Part shown: one piece after another, positions 17,076-26,085 of the stretch
Numbering within the stretch: position 1 is the stretch's first letter
Layout of the letters: every line of letters begins with the position of its first letter
Assembly: GCF_030068475.1 (NCBI RefSeq)
Contig: NZ_JAQOSP010000109.1
Span: forward strand, 62,001 to 126,000
Source: Roseofilum acuticapitatum BLCC-M154
GTDB lineage: Bacteria; Cyanobacteriota; Cyanobacteriia; Cyanobacteriales; Desertifilaceae
DNA: 64,000 nt
Direction: 5' to 3'
The notes under the pieces: model-generated
Databases searched by the model: none
What the model was told of the DNA's origin: nothing
Seen by the model: only the letters and a program-made list of their open reading frames with translations
Made by a program: the position numbers and the translations under genes

Positions 17076-18842
17076 ATGGTGATGGGATATCGTCGATGGA
17101 TAGGAGTGGTAATGGTGGTGATGGCGATCGCCTTATCTGCCTGTAGTCCGACCCCATTTCGCACCTCTGCGGCCGAAGTACCCCAACTGGTGCAAGCCAT
17201 TCTCAGCGATCCCAAAACCTTTAACTACGCCCTCAGTCAAGAATCTCCGAATATCTTTGGACTCACCTATGAAGGACTGGTAGAAACCAATGGATTAACT
17301 GGGGAAATTGAACCCGGATTAGCCGAATCTTGGCAAATTTCCAATGAAGGTAAGCGTATTGTCTTTACCCTCCGGGAGGGTTTGCAATGGTCAGATGGCT
17401 ATCCCCTCACGGCTGATGATGTGGTGTTTAGCTACAACGATGTGTATCTTAATGATGCTATTCCCACCTCTGCCCGATTTGTGTTGCTCATTGGAGAAAG
17501 TCGCGCTCTACCGACTGTAAGGAAATTAGGCGATCGCCAAGTCGAGTTTGCGATTCCTGAACCCTTTGCCCCGTTTTTACGCAGTACCGGCTTACCCATT
17601 TTACCCGCCCATGTCTTAAAAGAAACCATAGACACTAAAGATTCCCAAGGTAATCCCATCTTCCTCTCCACCTGGGGAACAGACACACCTGTGGAAAAAA
17701 TCGTAGTTAATGGAGCCTATCAACTAGAACGATATAATACAACTCAACGGGTGATTTTCAAGCGAAATCCCTACTATTGGAAAACCAATGAACAGGGCGA
17801 TCGCCTACCCTATATTGAACAGATTATTTGGCAAATTGTCGAATCCACCGATACCAACTTTCTCCAATTTCGTTCCGGCAGTTTAGATTTAGTCGATGTT
17901 TCTCCTGACTATTTTTCCCTGCTCAAAAAAGAAGAAAACCGGGGCAAATTTACCATTTATGGCAGAGAACCCACCCTCAGTTCTGTCTTTGTTACCTTTA
18001 ACTTAAATAAGGCCAGTCGCGATGGCAAGCCATTAGTCGATCCCGTCAAATCCCGATGGTTTAATGAAGTAAAATTTCGCCAGGCGATCGCCTACGCCCT
18101 CGACCGACAAACCATGGTCAATAATATCTATCGGGGCTTAGGAGAACCCCAATACTCTAATATTCCCGTGCAAAGTCCCTACTATCTCTCACCAGAAGAA
18201 GGCTTAAAAATCTATGACTTTAATCAAGAAAAAGCAAAATCCCTCTTACAAGAAGCCGGTTTTCAGTATAACAGCCAGGGACAATTAGAAGACGATCTCG
18301 GTAATCCCGTTCGTTTTACCCTTCTCACCAATGCAGGCAATAAAATTCGAGAAGCATTAGGAGTACAAATCAAACAAGATTTAAGCAAAATTGGCATTCA
18401 AGTCGATTTCCAACCCATCGCCTTTAGTACCCTCGTCGATAAACTCGGTAATACCCTAGATTGGGATGCCCACATCATCGGCTTTGGAGGAGGTGGGGTA
18501 GAACCCAATAATAGCGCCAATGTCTGGTCTTTGGAGGGTTCCTTGCATAGTTTTAACCAACAACCCCAAGCCGGACAACCCCCCATCGACGGTTGGAGAC
18601 CTGACCCTTGGGAGCAGAAAATTGCCGATCTCTACATTAAAGGAGCGCAAGAATTAGATGAAAAGAAGCGTAAGCAAATTTATGGAGAAGTGCAGCAACT
18701 CATTCAGGAAAATTTGCCCTATATTTATTTGGTGAATCAACTCTCAATGACGGCCGTTCGCGATCGCATTCAACCCATTCAATATTCTGCCCTGGGTGGG
18801 GCACTCTGGAATCTCGATCAACTCAAGATTGTTGATGAGTAA
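17076..18842 (+). CDS. Peptide/oligopeptide ABC transporter substrate-binding lipoprotein
   Basis: A 588-residue family 5 extracellular solute-binding protein. The N-terminus is a lipoprotein signal, with lipobox LSAC at residues 20-23 (Cys23 would be lipidated). The body has the SBP_bac_5 text LVQAILSDPKTFNYAL, NGLTGEIEPGLAESWQIS, FTLREGLQWSDGYPLTADDVVFSY, RQAIAYALDRQTMVNN and a C-terminal ENLPYIYLV. It binds peptides or related ligands outside the cytoplasmic membrane. No permease or ATPase gene is next to it, a common dispersed arrangement in cyanobacteria. It lies 13 bases upstream of larB. Confidence 0.92.
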   Translation: MVMGYRRWIGVVMVVMAIALSACSPTPFRTSAAEVPQLVQAILSDPKTFNYALSQESPNIFGLTYEGLVETNGLTGEIEPGLAESWQISNEGKRIVFTLREGLQWSDGYPLTADDVVFSYNDVYLNDAIPTSARFVLLIGESRALPTVRKLGDRQVEFAIPEPFAPFLRSTGLPILPAHVLKETIDTKDSQGNPIFLSTWGTDTPVEKIVVNGAYQLERYNTTQRVIFKRNPYYWKTNEQGDRLPYIEQIIWQIVESTDTNFLQFRSGSLDLVDVSPDYFSLLKKEENRGKFTIYGREPTLSSVFVTFNLNKASRDGKPLVDPVKSRWFNEVKFRQAIAYALDRQTMVNNIYRGLGEPQYSNIPVQSPYYLSPEEGLKIYDFNQEKAKSLLQEAGFQYNSQGQLEDDLGNPVRFTLLTNAGNKIREALGVQIKQDLSKIGIQVDFQPIAFSTLVDKLGNTLDWDAHIIGFGGGGVEPNNSANVWSLEGSLHSFNQQPQAGQPPIDGWRPDPWEQKIADLYIKGAQELDEKKRKQIYGEVQQLIQENLPYIYLVNQLSMTAVRDRIQPIQYSALGGALWNLDQLKIVDE

Positions 18843-18855
18843 TGAGTCATAAATA

Positions 18856-19632
18856 ATGAATACAGAAGAACTACACAGCCTTTTAGAAGCAGTAGCCGGG
18901 GGGAAAATGACTCCGGAATCTGCTCTCAATAAACTCAAATACTTTGATTTTGAACCCCTTTCTGCAAGTGCAGAAGAAGATCAGTTTGCTCGTATTGACC
19001 ATCATCGTGCCCTGAGAACCGGTTTCCCAGAGGTCATATGGGGGCCGGGAAAAACTCCCGATCAAATCGCCCAGATTATGAATACCCTACGTCAGAACAA
19101 CCCAGTGGTGATGGCCACTCGCATTGAACCCGATGTGTATCAAGAATTAGACGATCGCATACCCCATCTAATCTACTATCCCATGGCTCGGATTTGTGCG
19201 ATCGGTACTCCCCAAATTCATCACCCCGGTATCATCGGTATCCTCTCCGCCGGAACCGCCGATTTAGCCGTTGCCGAAGAAGCCGCCATGACTGCCGAAC
19301 TCTCCGGCTTTCGCGTTCAACGGCTGTGGGATGTCGGTGTCGCCGGTATCCATCGCCTCCTCAGCAATCGTGCTGTTTTAGACCAAGCCCATGTCTTAAT
19401 TGTCGTCGCTGGCATGGAAGGCGCTCTACCCAGTGTCGTCGCCGGTTTAGTCGCATCTCCTGTCATTGCCGTACCCACCAGCATCGGTTACGGAGCCAGT
19501 TTCAACGGGTTAGCCCCCCTACTCACCATGCTCAACTCCTGTGCCGCAGGCATCGGAGTCGTCAATATAGATAATGGATTTGGAGCCGCCATTTTAGCCG
19601 GCCAAATCCTCAGAACAGCTCAACGGTTATAG
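18856..19632 (+). CDS. larB: Nickel pincer cofactor biosynthesis protein LarB
   Basis: LarB, 258 residues, carboxylates and hydrolyses nicotinic acid adenine dinucleotide to start synthesis of the nickel-pincer nucleotide cofactor first found in lactate racemase. The C-terminal two thirds resemble PurE (AIR carboxylase): GILSAGTADLAVAEEAA, the DVGVAGIHRLL segment, VVAGMEGALPSVVAGLV and PTSIGYGASFNGLAPLLTML. The N-terminal region has the family start LHSLLEAVAGGKMTPESAL. larC and larE are not next to it. Cyanobacteria often keep larB without a known lactate racemase, so the client enzyme is unclear. Confidence 0.93.
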   Translation: MNTEELHSLLEAVAGGKMTPESALNKLKYFDFEPLSASAEEDQFARIDHHRALRTGFPEVIWGPGKTPDQIAQIMNTLRQNNPVVMATRIEPDVYQELDDRIPHLIYYPMARICAIGTPQIHHPGIIGILSAGTADLAVAEEAAMTAELSGFRVQRLWDVGVAGIHRLLSNRAVLDQAHVLIVVAGMEGALPSVVAGLVASPVIAVPTSIGYGASFNGLAPLLTMLNSCAAGIGVVNIDNGFGAAILAGQILRTAQRL

Positions 19633-19660
19633 GGTATTCGCTCTTAATTTTCGCTCTTAA

Positions 19661-21454
19661 TTACTCTGCCTGACGCTGTTTCTTTAACTGAAAATAAGCC
19701 TCCATCACTTGACGCACTTTAGGAGCAGCAAACTTACCGCCACCCCCTCCGGAGTTTTCCCCAAAGGCCACAATCACCACTTCTGGATTATCTAAAGGAG
19801 CATATCCCCCATACCAAGCATGGGATAAACGGGGGGGATCTTCAGCCGTTCCCGTCTTCCCCGCATTAATCGGTAAAGACAGGCTATTCATTACCCCTCC
19901 CGTTCCCGCACTCACCACTTGACGCAGGCCATCTTGCAAGATTTGAACAGTAATGGGACTTAGACCTAAAGACTCTCGCCAAATACGATCATCTCCATCT
20001 TGTTTGACTAAGTGAGGTTTCACTAAATCTCCTCCATTAGCCACTACTGCAAACATGACGGCGACTTGTAGAGGAGAAGACAATAAAAATCCTTGGCCAA
20101 TGGACATATTCACCGTATCGCCTACAAACCACTCATAACCGATATTTTCTCGCTTCCAAGCATCATCAGCGACTAAACCGGCTGCTTCTTCCTGCTCTAA
20201 TTCAATCCCGGTTTTGCGCCCAAATCCAAATCTTCTTGTCCAGTCAATTAGGATTTCTCCGCCAATTCCTTGGGCAATTTGATAGAAAAAGGTATCACTA
20301 CTCCAGGCCATGGCTCCCCTGAAGTCTAACGGCCCAAAACCAGCGCGGTTCCAGTCCCAGAATTTAATCCCGCCAACCTGAACATAGGGAAAGGTTCCCA
20401 AAACGGTGTAGGGAGAGAAGATTCCCGATTCAATAGCTGCTGCGGTGGTGACAATCTTGAAGGTAGAAGCCGGGGGAAACCCTTGCAGGGCACGGTTCAC
20501 AAAGGGATGGTCTCTACCTTGTACTTCTTTCCATTGATCCTCACTAATGCGCCCAGAGAAGATGTTGGGGTCAAATTTGGGATTACTAGCCATGGCTAAG
20601 ACTTCGCCATTTTGGGGATTCATGGCCACGATCGCCCCTTTATTATCTCCTAGAGCTGCTTCTGCCGCCATTTGCAGGTCTAAATCCAAGGTTAACTGTA
20701 CATCATCGCCCGCTTGAGCGGCTTTATGATCGAGGATGCGTACCACTTGCCCTTTGCTGTCTACTTCCACTTCTCGACCGCCCCATCCTCCCCGCAGTTC
20801 TTCTTCTAGGGCGGCTTCAATGCCCATTTGCCCGACAATATCGCCGAGGCGATAGCCTTCATTTTCTGTTTTCTCTAAGTCTTCTTCGTTAATTTCTCCG
20901 GTATAGCCTAAAACATGAGAAGCGACTTCTTTATAAGGATATTCCCGCGCTGCTTCCACATCCACTTCTATCCCTTCGAGTTCCCGACTATATTCGGCTA
21001 GGGCTGTCACTTCTTCGGCGGTGAGTCCTCTGGCAATCCGCAAGAGGTAGGGAGAGCTGTATTCTGCTTTATCCAGGCGGTTTTGAATTTCTGATTCGGG
21101 AATGTTGAGGATTTCCGAGAGCCGTTTGAGGGTGGTGGGCCATTCGGTTTTACGGCTGGCGAGGGGCCAAAGATAGACGGAGTGAGAAAGGCTACTACCG
21201 GCCAGAATCTTGCCATGGCGATCGAGTATTTTACCTCTTCCGGGGTGTTTGGGAATGACGCGAATGCGGTTATTTTTGGCTTCTTGTTCGTAGGTTTTCC
21301 CTTGGAGCAGTTGCAAATGTACCAGCCGAGTCCCAATGCCCCCCATCAAGCCGAGGGTAATCAGAAGTAAGAGGACTAATCCTTGGTAGTTACGCCCAGT
21401 GGTACGCTCCGTAGTGTGGGTTGTGGGAATGGGACGGGACTTGGTTAAGAGCAT
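19661..21454 (-). CDS. mrdA: Penicillin-binding protein 2 (peptidoglycan transpeptidase)
   Basis: PBP2, 597 residues, is the class B transpeptidase of the elongasome, cross-linking peptidoglycan during lateral growth. One N-terminal membrane anchor (residues 25-42) is followed by the dimerisation domain and the transpeptidase domain. Catalytic motifs are STFK with Ser330 and Lys333, SSD at 385-387 in place of SxN, and KTGT from Lys533. The GRGKILDRHGKILA segment is the usual PBP2 N-terminal box. A Gly-rich tract GENSGGGGGKFAAP near the end is typical. It converges on larB with 28 bases between stops. Confidence 0.93.
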   Translation of the reverse strand: MLLTKSRPIPTTHTTERTTGRNYQGLVLLLLITLGLMGGIGTRLVHLQLLQGKTYEQEAKNNRIRVIPKHPGRGKILDRHGKILAGSSLSHSVYLWPLASRKTEWPTTLKRLSEILNIPESEIQNRLDKAEYSSPYLLRIARGLTAEEVTALAEYSRELEGIEVDVEAAREYPYKEVASHVLGYTGEINEEDLEKTENEGYRLGDIVGQMGIEAALEEELRGGWGGREVEVDSKGQVVRILDHKAAQAGDDVQLTLDLDLQMAAEAALGDNKGAIVAMNPQNGEVLAMASNPKFDPNIFSGRISEDQWKEVQGRDHPFVNRALQGFPPASTFKIVTTAAAIESGIFSPYTVLGTFPYVQVGGIKFWDWNRAGFGPLDFRGAMAWSSDTFFYQIAQGIGGEILIDWTRRFGFGRKTGIELEQEEAAGLVADDAWKRENIGYEWFVGDTVNMSIGQGFLLSSPLQVAVMFAVVANGGDLVKPHLVKQDGDDRIWRESLGLSPITVQILQDGLRQVVSAGTGGVMNSLSLPINAGKTGTAEDPPRLSHAWYGGYAPLDNPEVVIVAFGENSGGGGGKFAAPKVRQVMEAYFQLKKQRQAE

Positions 21455-21621
21455 AAAGTGTTCAATCTTAAAGGGTTAGAATAGGAAGCACCAAAGGTTT
21501 ATAGATTAACAGCTTAATCGATGATGGTTAGAACGGTTGAGGAACTTTGAGATCATTCGTGCCTATTGTAAAGCAATTTTACTTAAATTCAAAAGATTTT
21601 TTACGGTTTCCTGGATTTATA

Positions 21622-21650
21622 TTGACATATAAGCCAAAATATGGTATTAG
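21622..21650 (+). promoter_or_regulatory. Candidate sigma-70 type promoter upstream of ffh
   Basis: TTGACA at 21622-21627 and TATTAG at 21645-21650 are separated by 17 bases, about 150 bases before the ffh start. The rest of the gap 21455-21798 holds no supported gene. The leader between promoter and ffh contains imperfect repeats around TTGCGAGGCAACC and TTGCCTTGCGATGCC, of unknown meaning. Confidence 0.5.
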
Positions 21651-21798
21651 AGTTATCTTATCATGAAGAAACTACAAAGAGTCGATTGCGAGGCAACCAA
21701 GCCCTCCGCTAAAATGCTCTCAGGTCAGTTAGGGACGCATTGCCTTGCGATGCCCCTCAATTGAATGCTTAACCTGAGTCAATAAGATTATTGAGTAT

Positions 21799-23247
21799 AT
21801 GTTTGATGCCCTCGCCGATCGCCTAGAGTCTGCCTGGAAAAGCCTCCGGGGACAAGATAAAATTAGTCAGAACAATATTAAGGAAGCCTTGCGGGAAGTC
21901 CGTCGCGCTTTGCTCGAAGCCGATGTAAATCTGCAAGTGGTGAAGAATTTTATTGCGGAGGTCGAGTCCAAGGCTCAAGGGGCCGAAGTGGTGAGCGGGG
22001 TACGCCCAGATCAGCAGTTCATCAAGATTGTTTATGATGAGCTGGTGGCGGTGATGGGGGGCGAGAATGAACCCCTAGCGAACGCGGAAAAGGCTCCGAC
22101 AGTGGTGTTGATGGCGGGGTTGCAAGGAACGGGGAAAACCACCGCATCGGCGAAGTTGGCCCTATATTTGCGGAAACAGGAACGCTCTTGTCAGTTGGTG
22201 GCAACGGATGTCTATCGTCCGGCGGCGATCGATCAGTTGATGACGTTGGGTAAACAAATTGATGTGCCGGTGTTTGAGCTGGGATCGGATGTCAATCCGG
22301 TAGAGATTGCCCGGCAAGGGGTAGAGAAGGCCAAGGCGGAAGGAATCGATACGGTCATTATTGATACGGCGGGTCGGCTGCAAATTGATGCCGATATGAT
22401 GACCGAGTTGGCAGACATTAAAGCGGCCGTGAATCCCCAAGAGACGCTGTTGGTGGTGGATGCGATGATGGGTCAGGAGGCGGCGAATCTGACCCATACC
22501 TTCCATGAACAGATTGGGATTACCGGGGCGATCTTAACCAAGATGGATGGGGATAGTCGCGGGGGTGCAGCCCTGTCCGTGCGGCGAATTTCCGGCAAAC
22601 CGATTAAGTTTATCGGCGTTGGGGAGAAGGTAGAGGCTCTGCAACCGTTTTATCCGGAGCGCATGGCTTCTCGGATTTTGGGGATGGGCGATGTGCTGAC
22701 TCTGGTGGAGAAGGCTCAGGAAGAGGTGGATTTGGCCGATGCGGCCAAGATGCAGGAGAAGATTCTTTCGGCCCAGTTTGATTTTACTGATTTCCTCAAG
22801 CAGACCCGGCTGATGAAAAGTATGGGGTCTCTGGGGGGTCTGATGAAGATGATCCCAGGGATGGGCAAGTTGAATGCGGATCAGTTGGAGCAGGGTGAGT
22901 TGCAGTTGAAGCGATCGGAGGCGATGATTGGTTCAATGACCACCGAGGAGCGCAAGAATCCGGATTTGTTGTCGAGTTCTCCAAGTCGTCGGCGGCGCAT
23001 TGCCAAGGGGTCTGGCCATTCGGAGAAGGATGTGAGTAAGCTGGTGAGTGATTTCCAAAAGATGCGATCGATGATGCAGCAGATGGGCCAGGGCCAGTTT
23101 CCGGGTTTACCAGGGGCATTCCCTGGAGGAGGCGGTGGCCCTGGGATGTTCGGGGGAGGACGGCCTCCGGCTCCGGGTTGGCAAGGCTATGGTGGAGCGC
23201 CCAAGAAGAAGAAGAAAAAGAAAAAGAAGGGGTTTGGCAATTTGTAG
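21799..23247 (+). CDS. ffh: Signal recognition particle protein (SRP54 homologue)
   Basis: Ffh, 482 residues, is the GTPase of the signal recognition particle that targets nascent membrane proteins. The N domain (1-95) is followed by the G domain with P-loop GLQGTGKTTASAKLA, DVYRPAAIDQL, DTAGRLQID and TKMDGDSRGGAALS, then the Met-rich M domain with GSLGGLMKMIPGMGK and SPSRRRRIAKGSG, which binds SRP RNA. The tail is Gly/Pro-rich and ends in a run of nine Lys, a cyanobacterial feature. ffh is usually next to rpsP in cyanobacteria; here an ATPase/RloB cassette separates them. Confidence 0.97.
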   Translation: MFDALADRLESAWKSLRGQDKISQNNIKEALREVRRALLEADVNLQVVKNFIAEVESKAQGAEVVSGVRPDQQFIKIVYDELVAVMGGENEPLANAEKAPTVVLMAGLQGTGKTTASAKLALYLRKQERSCQLVATDVYRPAAIDQLMTLGKQIDVPVFELGSDVNPVEIARQGVEKAKAEGIDTVIIDTAGRLQIDADMMTELADIKAAVNPQETLLVVDAMMGQEAANLTHTFHEQIGITGAILTKMDGDSRGGAALSVRRISGKPIKFIGVGEKVEALQPFYPERMASRILGMGDVLTLVEKAQEEVDLADAAKMQEKILSAQFDFTDFLKQTRLMKSMGSLGGLMKMIPGMGKLNADQLEQGELQLKRSEAMIGSMTTEERKNPDLLSSSPSRRRRIAKGSGHSEKDVSKLVSDFQKMRSMMQQMGQGQFPGLPGAFPGGGGGPGMFGGGRPPAPGWQGYGGAPKKKKKKKKKGFGNL

Positions 23248-23354
23248 GTTGGGTTGAACAGCAGTGAAACCCAACCAAGCGTCTGACTTTGTTGGGTTTT
23301 CCGCAAAGCGGACATACACGCTTCCTCAACCCATAGGAAATTAATTCAAATTTT

Positions 23355-24611
23355 ATGCTAATCGAGTTTAGCGTTACTAACTATCGCTCAATTAATGAAT
23401 GTCAAACTTTAAGTCTGGTGGCTTCTGAGGATGTGGATAATTTCCGGGAAAGCCATACCTTTGCTGCGCCCAATTCTAAGGATTTACACTTGCTCAAGAG
23501 TACAGCAATTTATGGCCCCAATGCCTCTGGAAAAAGTAATTTAGTTCGCGCTCTGAAAACGCTTCAGAATATTGTCATAAATTCCGCTAGTCGAATGCAA
23601 GAGGGAGATGAATTTGATGTTCAGTCTTTTCTCCTGGAATATGAGATCGAACAATCCCCATTTCGTATGGTCTTTCCTAATAGTATTACAGAATTCAAGA
23701 TTCTTTTCATTCAAAATAGTATTCGCTATGAATATGGAGTTTGTTTATACAAAACTCATGTCATTGAAGAATGGTTAATTGCTTATCCAAAACAACGAGC
23801 GCAAACTTGGTTTACTCGCAAACATAATATTGAAAATAAAGACTTGAATCCTAGCGATCGCGGCTATGAATGGTCTTTTCCCAGCTTAAAAGGTGAAAAG
23901 CAACGGATCAAAGTGTTAGTGCGCCCCAATTCCTTGTTTTTATCCCATGCAGCTCAAAATAATCATCCTCAACTGCTAGAGGTGTTTAATTGGTTCAAGA
24001 CGAATCTTAATGTAATTACAACGCTAGATTCTAAAAAAAAACATAGAGAGTATACAGCTCATAAATGTATTTCAGATCAAGATTTTAAGAAAAAAATAGT
24101 TGACTTATTAAATCAATCTAATAATGAAATTTCTAACATCAGTTTTAAAGATGAAAGAATTAGTTTTGCTTATAAACCCTATAAAAAAGGCACCTCTTCC
24201 CGTAATTCTTTTTCACTAAGTTGGTCTATCGATGATGAATCTGATGGAACACAACGATTATTTGAATTGGGGGGAGTATGGATTGAAGCGTTGCAAGAGG
24301 GGAAGGTCATCGCGATTGATGAACTCGAAAGGAGTCTGCATCCTACTTTAGCCCGTAGTTTGGTAGAAATGTTCCATAATCCAGAAACAAATCCCCATCA
24401 TGCTCAGTTGATTTTTACTACCCATGATACCACGCTTTTAGACCAAGATTTGTTTCGCCAAGATCAAATTTGGTTTACGGAAAAAGATCGGCAAAAAACT
24501 CATTTATATTCACTCCTAGAATTTCGTCCCCGTGAGGATGAATCTTTGCAAAGAGGGTATTTACTGGGGCGCTATGGTGCGATTCCATTTGTGGGAGGTT
24601 TGAAGATTTAA
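23355..24611 (+). CDS. AAA family ATPase (AAA_15/OLD-like), defence-type partner of RloB
   Basis: A 418-residue ABC-like ATPase of the AAA_15/AAA_21 group. It starts like RecF/OLD ATPases (MLIEFSVTNYRSI). The Walker A is GPNASGKS at 54-61. The signature-like SDGTQRLFELGG precedes Walker B VIAIDELERSLHP with Asp322-Glu323, and His357 in TTHDTTLLD is the switch histidine. The next gene starts 2 bases after its stop and encodes an RloB nuclease-like protein. Paired ATPase plus TOPRIM/RloB proteins are known in phage-defence systems such as AbiL and PARIS. The exact subtype is not assigned. Confidence 0.85.
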   Translation: MLIEFSVTNYRSINECQTLSLVASEDVDNFRESHTFAAPNSKDLHLLKSTAIYGPNASGKSNLVRALKTLQNIVINSASRMQEGDEFDVQSFLLEYEIEQSPFRMVFPNSITEFKILFIQNSIRYEYGVCLYKTHVIEEWLIAYPKQRAQTWFTRKHNIENKDLNPSDRGYEWSFPSLKGEKQRIKVLVRPNSLFLSHAAQNNHPQLLEVFNWFKTNLNVITTLDSKKKHREYTAHKCISDQDFKKKIVDLLNQSNNEISNISFKDERISFAYKPYKKGTSSRNSFSLSWSIDDESDGTQRLFELGGVWIEALQEGKVIAIDELERSLHPTLARSLVEMFHNPETNPHHAQLIFTTHDTTLLDQDLFRQDQIWFTEKDRQKTHLYSLLEFRPREDESLQRGYLLGRYGAIPFVGGLKI

Positions 24612-24613
24612 TC

Positions 24614-25240
24614 ATGGCGCGTAAAGGCAAATCAGAGAATAATTTAAAACGTAAGAAGGGCGATCGAAAGCCAAAAGATTATTTTCTTATTGTGGTTGAG
24701 GGTAAGACAGAAGATCAATATTTTCAATCTTTGAAAGAAGAGCTGCAATTAGTGACGACTAAGATTGAAGTGGTTGCCGCGTCTGGAGGAAAGAGTGGTG
24801 ATGCCAGAAAAGTGGTGCAAGAAGGGAAGCGGTTGCAAGAGAAGGAAAAACCCGATCGCCTCTATTGCGTGTTTGATGGCGATCGCCTAGAATTTGACGA
24901 AGCGTGTAAAATGACCAAGGATGATGAACCGATCTTTTCAATTCCCTGTTTCGATCTGTGGTTTTTACTACATTTCGAGTATACGAGTAGTCCATTGACC
25001 AGTGAGCAAGTATGCGACAAAGTGGACAGAATATTTAAAAAGCAGGAGATTCTTAAGCCTAATGAATCTTATGAAAAAGAAAAAGGTAGAGATTATTATA
25101 CCTGTCTCCGAACAGAACAGGAGAGGGCTATTAAAGGAGCCAAACGGTTAATGAAAGAGCAAGAGGAGAATGACTCGAATAACCCGTTAACCAGGGTTCA
25201 TCTATTGGTTGAAGAGCTAAAAAAGGTGAACAGGAGGTGA
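24614..25240 (+). CDS. RloB-like TOPRIM-type putative nuclease
   Basis: A 208-residue RloB family protein. A basic start is followed by the strand and acidic motif YFLIVVEGKTEDQYF (Glu29, Glu33), then RLYCVFDGD with Asp88 and Asp90, the two acidic clusters of a TOPRIM-like metal site. The family text FSIPCFDLWFLLHFEYT is clear. With the upstream ATPase it forms a compact two-gene unit resembling AbiLi-AbiLii or AriA-AriB arrangements, in which the TOPRIM protein is the toxic effector released on phage sensing. Anti-phage function is inferred from family context only. Confidence 0.85.
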   Translation: MARKGKSENNLKRKKGDRKPKDYFLIVVEGKTEDQYFQSLKEELQLVTTKIEVVAASGGKSGDARKVVQEGKRLQEKEKPDRLYCVFDGDRLEFDEACKMTKDDEPIFSIPCFDLWFLLHFEYTSSPLTSEQVCDKVDRIFKKQEILKPNESYEKEKGRDYYTCLRTEQERAIKGAKRLMKEQEENDSNNPLTRVHLLVEELKKVNRR

Positions 25241-25378
25241 GGGGGATGAACCACAGAGACATGGAGGAACGGAGAGGATTTGTGTTCTAAATTGTTAATT
25301 ATGGGTATAGCGGTGAAAAAATGGTAAGATTAGGAGTTGAGTGTCTAAAATCGAAAAGCTTAGTGCTGAAGGAAAGCG

Positions 25379-25642
25379 ATGATTAAGTTACGATTGAAAC
25401 GGTTTGGTAAGAAGCGGGAAGTGAGCTATCGGATTGTGGCGATGCCGAGTACGACTCGTCGAGAAGCTCGTCCTTTGGAAGAGTTGGGATTTTATAATCC
25501 GAGAACGGATGAGACTCGTCTTGATGTGCCGGGAATTGTACGGCGCTTGAAACAAGGCGCTCAACCGACTGATACTGTGCGTAACATTCTTGAAAAAGCG
25601 AATGTCTTTGAACAACTCAAAGCAACAACTGCGGAAAACTAA
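25379..25642 (+). CDS. rpsP: 30S ribosomal protein S16
   Basis: S16, 87 residues, is a small-subunit assembly protein. The family start [20 protein letters not shown] is intact, as are the GFYNPRT and [19 protein letters not shown] segments. The ATG at 25379 follows a GAAGGAAAG ribosome-binding site. It is followed 4 bases later by the KH-domain gene, the usual arrangement. Its usual upstream neighbour ffh is displaced by about 2.1 kb. Confidence 0.97.
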   Translation: MIKLRLKRFGKKREVSYRIVAMPSTTRREARPLEELGFYNPRTDETRLDVPGIVRRLKQGAQPTDTVRNILEKANVFEQLKATTAEN

Positions 25643-25646
25643 TGAT

Positions 25647-26045
25647 ATGACAACACAATCGACTTCACCCACTCCAGATTATTTGGAGTTGGTGCGGATG
25701 CTGATTCATCCGTTTCTAGAGTTTCCAGAGGAGTTGAAGATCGATTGTGAGGTGTCTACGAGTAAACCTCTGGTCTGGATACGGGTGGCGTTTTCGTCGA
25801 AGGATAAGGCGAAGGTTTATGGCCGGGGTGGCCGGAATATAGAGGCGATTAAAACGGTGCTGTTAACGGCGGCTCAGGCCGCTGGACAGTCGGTTTATTT
25901 GGATGTGTATGGTGGGTTCCATGTGGCGGGCGATCGCCATGAGTCTCATGAACACCATGAGGAGGGTCAAGTCCGAGATCGGAGTAAACCGCGCAAACCC
26001 TCGCGACCGGAACCGCGTCGAGTTCAAGGGCCTTATCGCCGATGA
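25647..26045 (+). CDS. KH domain-containing RNA-binding protein (KhpA type)
   Basis: A 132-residue protein starting at ATG 25647, 4 bases after rpsP. The KH domain (residues 10-80) has the loop KVYGRGGRNIEAIKTVLLTAA, equivalent to the GxxG RNA-contact loop. The rest is a charged His/Arg/Pro-rich tail, longer than in minimal KhpA proteins. In other bacteria such proteins bind RNA broadly and affect ribosome maturation and cell-envelope genes. The longer upstream reading frame overlaps rpsP and is not taken as the start. Confidence 0.88.
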   Translation: MTTQSTSPTPDYLELVRMLIHPFLEFPEELKIDCEVSTSKPLVWIRVAFSSKDKAKVYGRGGRNIEAIKTVLLTAAQAAGQSVYLDVYGGFHVAGDRHESHEHHEEGQVRDRSKPRKPSRPEPRRVQGPYRR

Positions 26046-26085
26046 GGACTAAAGGACTGGCAATTTGTTGCTTGGGTTGGGGTGG

